A stretch of 34,459 nucleotides of DNA from Neoechinorhynchus agilis (lineage: Eukaryota > Acanthocephala). Positions 27,934-34,459 of this stretch are shown in pieces; the first letter of the stretch is position 1; each line of letters starts with the position of its first letter. The DNA is taken from the NCBI GenBank assembly GCA_051530055.1, contig JBMGUZ010000026.1, positions 1 to 34,459 of the forward strand, written 5' to 3'. The translations under genes were made by a program, and so were the position numbers. The notes beneath the pieces are model-generated. The model saw nothing but the letters and a program-made list of their open reading frames with translations. It had not been told where the DNA came from and searched no databases.

Positions 27934-30390
27934 ATGTTTTCAAAGAATAAATTAAGCTGTAAGATCGTTCAGTTTGTCCGGAACTACAGGAATCGGTCTC
28001 CGAACTTTGACAAAACAATCGATCACCGTTTATCTCAAGCTGGTCGATCCCTCATTGTTCAGGTAAGAGAATTTTAGTTACTAAATTCGATAAGTGTTGT
28101 TGTTGATCTTAGATTGGTAGAGCGAATACCGAAAATGCGATCGTTGATCACTGTCAACGGTACGGCCAACTCCATAAAGTCTACATAGCAAATGTCGGGA
28201 AGGTTTGGCTTACGTTTGTATCAAACTTTCAAACTCTTCAAAGAACATTGCACTGTTGGAGTTCTGTTCACGGTCAGACCTAAAGCGAATGCTGAGAGAT
28301 TGCCACCATTTCGATAATGTCGCTCGACATCCAGTCCGAACCCGACAAGTCTATTTCCATTCATTAAACAACTCACTTGAACGAGATAATCCACTAATTG
28401 AAGTTGTACCCAGTCGACCATCGATGGAAATGGTTATGGCCAACTTGAGATCTACTGATGATGTAAGCCATTGTGACTATTTTAAGCTTCTAACGTGCGT
28501 TTCATTTGAGAGACGAGCCTTCAAATGAAGCGATTTTGGGCCTATACTAAAATGACCGAAATAGATGTTCGGTTAAGATTCTTTGTTGCATCCATTTTAC
28601 AAGGTAATTTTTATCTCTCCTTTGCTATTATTAGGTTAGATTGTGGTTTCACTTTAAATATTCCCATTTCGTCAGCCGTGAGGGTATCCTTTTTTTAAAT
28701 GAATAAAGCCACTTTAAACCATTTGGTTGGACTCATCTTTAGATCTTAACCGAAAATCCTCATACATGTACTCGCCGTTGCTTCCTATGATTTCCATCAG
28801 CTTCTCAGCACTTTTATCTAATCATCTTTTCAAGATTTAAAATTCGAGTTTTGCGTATCCTCTATATTGATCGTATAAATACCTTTTTTGTTGTACTTGA
28901 TCTTCGTACTGACTCATTTAATAAATTTCATTGGGAAACTTTATTCGTTTTCTAAGAATATCTTTGTAAAGAATTGTTTGACTTAACGATGGTTTTAACA
29001 AAAATGTGAAATCCTCATTATTAGACGCGTTCACGGGTCTCTTTCCTGAATGTACCTGCTTGCCGTTTGGATCATCTGTGAGCCACTTGGGGCGTTCTGA
29101 CTGCGACCTCGATCTGGTGTTTTGCTTCGAAGATTACCGAAATGAGGTTCGTTAATAGGTCCTCAAACCTCTTACAAAACTGCACTTAGATTGAGAAAGT
29201 CAATGAAAGTAGATTTCAATTTCTGACAAAGAAAAGTTTCTTATCTGACCGACTACAAGCACAAATCTATCTAAAGGTCCCTGCTTTGCAACGAAATGTA
29301 TCAACGTTTAAAAAATTCTTTAGATCTTTGCTGATGTTATAAAGCATTTCATTCCAGAATGCTTCGAAGTTCAAATAATCTTACCAGCCAAAGTACCTAT
29401 TGTGAGGTTCTTCCACCGGTCTTCTGGAGTTTGGTGTGATATCTCGATGAGCGACTTTACAGGCTCTTATTACATGAGCAAACTTTTGTCGACTTTAAGT
29501 AGAATCGATGGACGAGTGGCTCCTTTGTTTTTCTCTATCCGACATTGGGCCAAACAAACAGGTATGTGGCGGTGGGGAAATTATAAAAAAAGAATGAATT
29601 ATATTGAAATATTTCGTCCAATCGCACTGGACTTCTTCAGTCAGGTATTGCTTGTAAGTTTCTAAATGTGGCAATACCTGACTGAAGAAGTCCAGTGCGA
29701 TCGGACGAAATATTTCAATATAATTCATTCTTTGATATGATTTATTTACCTCCACATACTCATGGAATTTATCTTTGAACAAGCAGGTGTTACAAGGTCG
29801 AATCCGGGCCCATGGATTTCTAATTTCCAGCTTACAATACTTACAATCTACTTCCTTCAACAACTCTCAAAACCGATAATTCCAAAACTTGTTTCTTCAA
29901 CTTCTGAACAACACAACGAACTAAGAATATCATCGTTAACAACAAAAAACTCCGACACACTCAGTGAGTTTAAACAACGCACTGGTATTTGATTGTATCG
30001 TTGGTTGTGTTAACATTAGGCGACCTCCTTTTCGGATTCTTTCAATTTTACAAGGATTTCAATCCATCAGAAACTGTAATGAGTTTGTATGAATCGCCTG
30101 CGCTACCTGACGTTAACCTGCGATTTCCACTCATGATTGAAAATCCACTATCTCCTGGCCTATGTGCCAGTAAAAACATCTCATTAGCCGAGTGGGAACG
30201 ATTTAAGAGCATCTGTGAGCACGCATGCAGTATAATGAACGCAAACGGAAATCTATGTGAACTGTTCGCTCAACAAGAAACGCCTTCAAACTCGCTTGAC
30301 ATGGCGTATCCATCTCCGGTTTATGTCGCACCGGACATCGACAACGATTTTGATTTTGAAACCGAAACGATAAAGGAAAGTTTTAAATAA
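27934..30390 (+). CDS. MTPAP: Mitochondrial poly(A) polymerase (non-canonical nucleotidyltransferase), nine exons
   Basis: Exons: 27,934-28,062; 28,113-28,202; 28,244-28,462; 28,513-28,603; 29,025-29,146; 29,190-29,276; 29,324-29,561; 29,787-29,984; 30,020-30,390. Phases agree at every junction and all introns are GT-AG, giving 514 residues (human MTPAP has 582). The N-terminal RNA-binding-like part reads LSQAGRSLIVQ...NIALLEFCSRSDLKRML. The catalytic centre is FPECTCLPFGSSVSHLGRSD then CDLDLVF, with GS and the D-x-D pair that bind the metals. The palm continues VRFFHRSSGVWCDISMSDF, followed by the central domain RVAPLFFSIRHWAK and GPWISNFQLTILTIYFLQQ. The C-terminus has PLMIENPLSPGLCASKNIS. 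It adds A-tails to mitochondrial mRNAs. AATAAA overlaps the stop codon. Confidence 0.92.
29562..29759. repeat. 198-nt palindromic element filling MTPAP intron 7
   Basis: Inner arms 29,588-29,650 and 29,672-29,733 are almost perfectly complementary over about 62 nt (one mismatch). Outer arms GTATGTGG (29,562-29,569) and CCACATAC (29,752-29,759) share the same centre of symmetry, and the 18 nt between are partly complementary. The element therefore starts exactly at the splice donor. CAGGTAT and CAGGTGT lie at the two exon-intron borders, like a short target duplication. The RNA would fold into a long hairpin with a 21-nt loop. Confidence 0.85.
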
Positions 30391-30489
30391 AATTAAAGTT
30401 GACGTGAATTTCTTTTACAAAGCGGACCTTTTATTACAATTGAAAAAATGTCCCCCTTTGGGTACTCATAAACACTCGAGTTCTAAAAG

Positions 30490-31640
30490 GTTAAATGAAT
30501 GTGGCAGTTGATTTTGGAGTGAATTGCGGATCCGATAAGGTGGGAAAGTTGGTGATTATTGTTGTTTGTAGAAAAGTTTGTGAGGTTGGGTCTTTCCTCA
30601 AGTTCATTTCGATTGGGCAACGTGGAAAAAGGAGCGTAGGTAGAGGGGCGTGCGAGTACCGATAGGATAAATGAATACGGCTGTTGATTTTGGAGTGGAC
30701 AACGAGCTCGTTCGGGTCGGGAAAGTTGGTGGTTATTGTTTGTTGCGGAGTTTGTGTGGTTGGTATTTCCTCAGGTTCATTTCAGGTGATGATATTCGAG
30801 AAGATTGGGAAGTATGGAAAAAGGAGCGGAGGTACAAGGATGTGCGAGTACTGATAGGATAAATGAATGTGGCTGTAGATTCTGAAGTGGATTGCGGGTT
30901 CGGCCGGGTCGGGAAAGTTGACGGTTATTGTTTTCTAGGGAATTTGTGAGGTTGGGTCTCTCCTCAGGTTCGTTTCGGGTCTCGATATCCAAGAAGATTG
31001 GGCAGCGTGGAAAAAGGAGCGGAGGTACAGGAAATTGCGAGATCTGATAGGATAAATGAATGTGGCAGTTGATTTTGGAGTGGATAGCGGGCTCGGTAGG
31101 GTGGGAAAGTTGGCGGTTATTGTTTGTTGTGGAGTTTGTGTGGTTGGGTCTTTCCTCAGGTTCATTTCGATTGGGCAGGGTGGAAAAAGGAGCGTAGGTA
31201 GAGGGGCGTGCGAGGTATACGAGGATGAAATGAATTTGGGTTACGAGTGTTGTGCTCAAGTGAAAAGTGGTAAAAATTGTGGTCTGGTTGATAAGCGTTT
31301 TGATTGTTTGTTGAACATTTTATAAAGGTATTCGGTGAGAGGGGGAAGTCAATTGTCCGAATTTTAGAAGCTCTCTTGTGAAACATTTCAAGACGGCGGA
31401 TTTGAGATTTGGACAAGTTGCGAAAGACGGGATAACCGCAGGTGAGGGATGGTAAAATAAAGCAGAAGTAAAATTTGTAGAGAAAGGGTGAATGATTCCT
31501 AGATAAATTTTAAAGGCGTTTAGCTTGACGGCGAGAGTGATGTGCGAGTTCCATTTCAAATTGGATACCCAGAATTCTGAGGAAAGGTGACTCGTAGGAT
31601 GTCATTTAGAATCTCAGGGGAGGAAGCGGGTAGAATTGAT
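30490..31640 (-). pseudogene. LINE 3' part: RT C-terminal remnant plus tandem-repeat 3' region
   Basis: On the minus strand, 31,640-31,320 reads the post-RT segment (PFLRILGIQFE, then KWNSHITLAVKLNAFKIYLG...). 31,416-31,162 reads the tail (RRLEMFHKRASKIRTIDFPL). Several frames are used, so the copy is decayed. Downstream, about four tandem units of 175-194 bp (30,490-31,200), marked by GGATAAATGAATGTGG-like starts at about 30,494, 30,669, 30,861 and 31,055, form a repetitive 3' end. The fragment at 2,870-3,330 is the same family; 21,420-21,725 is probably its upstream neighbour segment. Confidence 0.65.
30494..31240. repeat. Tandem repeat of 175-194 bp, about four units
   Basis: Each unit contains AAATGAATGTGGCNGT, GGGAAAGTTGGYGGTTATTG, TTTCCTCAGGTTCATTTC and GTGGAAAAAGGAGCG in that order. 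Units differ by substitutions and small indels. The array forms the 3' region of the LINE relic above. Confidence 0.85.
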
Positions 31641-31895
31641 ATTGGACGCAATGAATCGGTAGAAATGAGATGTCCATTTTTGGGAGGAATAATAGCTTTA
31701 TTGTGAAGATAAGATTCGAGCTAGCAGATCTGCTACGCGTTTATGAATTTGTTTATCATTGTGTGAGTGTAGACGTCGGTAGAAGTCACGGCGATGACGT
31801 AATTTGGTACGAATGCCAGTTGTATTCTGCTTACGCGGAAGAACGCTCCAGTCGTCGATTATATTTGGGTTTTTTTTGTTGGCAAGGTGCCGAAA

Positions 31896-32078
31896 ATGAT
31901 TTTGATTTGCATTTGTCTATTTTTGCAGGGAGTGTGTTTTGTTCAGTCCATTGATGAATGGGTTGATGTATTTGAATCTGCATACCAGCACGGTATTGTC
32001 GGTGAGCGATCTCAAAGCACTTTTGGTGATGCCGATGATATTTTAAGCATAGTCCTTTCTTCGTCACTCAGTTCTTAA
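31896..32078 (+). CDS. Hypothetical small secreted peptide
   Basis: A 60-residue frame from ATG at 31,896. MILICICLFLQGVCFVQS is a plausible signal peptide with cleavage near QS-ID, followed by an acidic 42-residue mature part (IDEWVDVFESAYQHGIVGER...). Alternatively GT at 31,887 and TTGCAG at 31,923-31,928 could bound a 42-nt intron, in which case the signal-like stretch is intronic. No family is recognised. In the same frame, directly after its stop, another 126-codon open stretch follows. Confidence 0.3.
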   Translation: MILICICLFLQGVCFVQSIDEWVDVFESAYQHGIVGERSQSTFGDADDILSIVLSSSLSS

Positions 32079-32459
32079 AAAAATTACCACAATTTTAACT
32101 CCTCCAACATTAAGAAATTTACCAGGGTTCTAGGAATCGACTTCCCCTCCAAGACATTTAGATTTTTAATTAATTCTTCGATTAATAAGACCTTTCTAAA
32201 AATCAAATATTTTCTTCATAGAGCCAAATATCTTGATTTGAATGTTAACATTATATTACCCGTTCTAAAAACTCTCAAAGGAGGCTCTATCTGTTTTTTA
32301 GGGAGAGGTCGGCCTCCTGAACTTAGGTTTGCCTTCTTTTTTAGATGTTTTAATAAGCTTCATAAACTTTCATCAAATTATAATCTTATTCATGAGCCTC
32401 TTTTATCTTTCCTCTCACGCTTATTTGGGAAAAATCTTATTCTTCTCTTCATTTTCTAA
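32079..32459 (+). CDS. Unassigned open frame without early Met
   Basis: A 126-residue frame (NIKKFTRVLGIDFPSKTFRF ... LPVLKTLKGGSICFLGRGRP) that is basic and hydrophobic. It lies in frame with the small secreted-peptide candidate upstream, separated by one stop. It could be an exon, an ORF1-type relic of a LINE, or chance in AT-rich DNA. No domain is recognised. Confidence 0.25.
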   Translation, partial: KNYHNFNSSNIKKFTRVLGIDFPSKTFRFLINSSINKTFLKIKYFLHRAKYLDLNVNIILPVLKTLKGGSICFLGRGRPPELRFAFFFRCFNKLHKLSSNYNLIHEPLLSFLSRLFGKNLILLFIF

Positions 32460-32929
32460 TAAAGGTAAGTTCTTTATATCTAATGAACCAGTATTCTACT
32501 TTTCCTCTCCTTCTAACCCTAACTTCAGCGCACAATACTCCCACGCAATTCGATTGGAATTCAACGATGCACACATTTTTTTACAATAAGCAATTTCTTA
32601 ATTGATAAAGATAGGAAAAGGTTAATGGATAGAAAGTAATACTACCAGGATAAAAGATTAATCTGGTCTTTTGGTCCTCCGAGGTGGTCTGAGATCGACC
32701 TAATACCTGAGGCCCAATAGAGCAGACGAAGGACCAACGATAACTGCTAGACTAACGAAAAACCCTAATTGTTATCTTACTAGTTGTATCAAAATCCAAT
32801 GCAAAAATGTACAAAACGGTCCTCTGCGTTCATCTTTTTTTCATTGAACAAACTGATGAACCAACGAAACGATTTGCTTTATGAGAGAACCCAAATTGAT
32901 TGATAATTGATTCTCCCAATTACCAGGTT
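32460..32929. other. Unassigned stretch
   Basis: Nothing recognisable between the open frame and family X copy 3. Confidence 0.4.
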
Positions 32930-34459
32930 AGTTGAGTCGCCGTAGCTCTTGGAATACAAAAAAATGTTATTGTTCCCAAATATCAACCACAGAGGAAAGA
33001 TTTTTAGCAAATTTTGCGCTTTCAATTACTGAAATAATGAACGTATTATTAAACTCTATTGAAATTATGGATCGGATGGCAATATCGTCGGCGTCAATAA
33101 TGATGCTCGCGATTGGCTTCATTATTGGGTTAGCGGTGAGTAGAAGATTGCAGCATACAAAGTAACGGACAAAAAGTTCAATGAAAAAGGCGATTCAGAC
33201 ACAATTTATTGAGGTGATCGAAGTAGCAGAACAGGAAACGGAAATAGCAGGAACGGACGGCTTTAATGAGATTATTAAGGAAATTGCGAAAAGTTTTCGC
33301 AGCTACATGAAGAATTATGGGAAAGTAGATTTAAAAAAGACGATGGAAAATGGAATCCAACGAGATGGAATGAAGAGAAATGTGAAAGAGGAACTTTCAA
33401 ATGAGATGATAAAGTTTGTAGAACGGTTCCCGGCGATACAATCAATGATGAGTTTCGAAGTTTATGAAAATGACAATGATAATGGAGAATCAGTGAATGA
33501 AGAAATGGAAATCGACGAGAAATTTGAAGAACCTGGAGACGTGGCCAGAGAATCAAGAAAAAGGAAGTCAGATAATGAAACTGAAATCGATTCGGAGAAA
33601 AAACGCAAAAGGTGTTTTAGAAGCGATCAATGCGAATGGTTAATATTAGTAGCCGAGCTTCGCTATCAAAGCGATAAAAAAATGGAAGCTGTCGAACAAA
33701 ATCAAGATTCCGAAATGCTTTGGAATGAGAGAAAGGTTGAAGCCAAAGAAGTCGCAAATGAAATGAAACAATTAATTGTTACAAACGAAGACCAAATCTT
33801 AAATAATGCGCAGAGAATAATTGAATTTAGAAAAAAAACCAATGGAAAAACCGAAACATCCAAAAAGATGTTAATATTGTCGACGAGAAGAAATATGAAC
33901 CTATGAGGATAAAAGGATTCACAAAACAAAACACAGCAACATTTGAAGAACATAAATCGCTGAGAGTAAAGGAAATCCGTAAACGAACGGCAGGAAATAT
34001 TAATGAGGAGGGTGAAGGGGATTGGTTAAGTTCACTCGAAGAACTTGGAGCGCTAAAATTTGATCAAGAAGACGACCATAACCCAAGCAAAATGAGAAAA
34101 CGAAGCTCGCCAACGGATGATGAAGACGATAGAGATGGGTGGGGCCGTTCAATCGATCAGTTTCGAGAGCTGATTGATACCGAGAAAGACGGCGAACAAC
34201 CACAAGGATCGATGGATGGTCGGCAGCAATGCGCTTCAACTGCCAGTTGAAACTATCGATGAAGACGATTGTGGAAGACCAATCGATGAACTTGGAGCGC
34301 TAAAAATTAACAAAGAAGATGACCGTAACTCAAATAGGTTAAGAAAAATTCTAAAGCGAAGCTCTTGAACGGTATACAAGAAAAGCAATATCAAGTACTG
34401 ATATTAATGGGCTACTTTTATTGGTGTCATATAGATTAATCTAAGATGAGGTATCTGAG
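32930..34459 (+). repeat. Dispersed repeat family X, copy 3 (inverted relative to copies 1 and 2)
   Basis: Plus-strand copy carrying TAGATTAATCTA at 34,432-34,443. Its outer flank (GAGGTATCTGAG, ending the window) is the reverse complement of the flank of copy 1 (CTCAGATACCTC), which belongs to the SPCS3 tandem units. Copies 1 and 3 are therefore parts of one larger inverted duplication, and SPCS3-unit sequence should continue past the window edge. Confidence 0.75.
32968..34368 (+). CDS. Family X protein, copy 3
   Basis: Same order as copy 2: ERFLANFALSITEIMNVLLN, anchor MDRMAISSASIMMLAIGFII, helical domain (KKAIQTQFIEVIEVAEQETE), acidic block (NEEMEIDEKFEEPGD), basic patch (ESRKRKSDN...EKKRKRC), coiled coil (NERKVEAKEVANEMKQLIV), acidic region (LGALKFDQEDDHNPSKMRKR), one 42-residue unit (GWGRSIDQFRELIDTEKDGE) and the end RLRKILKRSS. 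The longest single frame is 241 codons (33,181-33,906). Three or four frames cover the whole, so it is interrupted or has unrecognised introns. This copy has the smallest repeat number. Confidence 0.45.

Noticed and set aside
29588-29733. MicroRNA precursor in the MTPAP intron
   Set aside because: The stem is too long and too perfect for a typical animal pre-miRNA and is centred on an intron-wide palindrome; an inserted foldback explains it better. Small RNAs from it remain possible.

Overview
The window is animal nuclear DNA. It is AT-rich, has short spliceosomal introns (35-50 nt is common), and carries metazoan genes: a PBX/extradenticle TALE homeobox gene, a mitochondrial poly(A) polymerase, ribosomal protein L23, the first exon of signal peptidase subunit 3 and a Tudor-domain gene. 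The compactness, tiny introns and apparent non-GT/AG splicing in the homeobox gene would fit an appendicularian tunicate (Oikopleura/Fritillaria type). That placement is an inference; the sequence does not prove it.

Layout. 1-5,500 is gene-poor and holds scraps: a LINE tail, a Penelope-like RT motif, a leucine-rich-repeat fragment, a 112-bp foldback, an exon-like coiled-coil tail, and the 3' part of an RT element with a PD...D nuclease-like tail. 5,730-8,845 is a three-unit tandem duplication; each unit holds SPCS3 exon 1 and a tRNA-like Pol III motif on the other strand. 8,841-10,700 (minus), 18,361-20,480 (minus) and 32,930-34,459 (plus) are three copies of one unknown repeat/gene family: a membrane-anchored acidic, basic-patch protein with an in-frame 126-bp (42-residue) repeat whose number differs between copies. 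11,516-15,077 holds three minus-strand reading frames with chromatin or small-RNA flavour: a protein with TFIIS-N-like repeats, an Argonaute N-domain/L1 fragment overlapping it, and a two-Tudor protein. 16,130-16,520 is a decayed pre-SET/SET methyltransferase fragment abutting a second copy of the RT element (16,515-18,095).

21,400-30,400 is the gene-rich part. RPL23 (minus) and the PBX gene (plus) are head to head with 65 bp between start codons. The first PBX intron is about 3.8 kb and is mostly a satellite of about 90-bp monomers with an 813-bp higher-order period. The homeodomain is cut by a 50-nt intron that cannot be GT-AG. Downstream, MTPAP can be modelled in full as nine exons encoding 514 residues; its intron 7 is almost entirely a 198-nt palindrome beginning exactly at the splice donor. 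30,490-31,640 is a minus-sense LINE 3' part with a tandem-repeat tail, followed by small unassigned reading frames.

The points most worth following are: (1) introns that look like inserted hairpin elements or are flanked by direct repeats; (2) the PBX intron satellite, with a TFIIIC B-box match in most monomers; (3) the dispersed VNTR-bearing membrane protein family; and (4) the cluster of silencing-related gene pieces. No LTR element, retrovirus, Polinton or CRISPR array was recognised.
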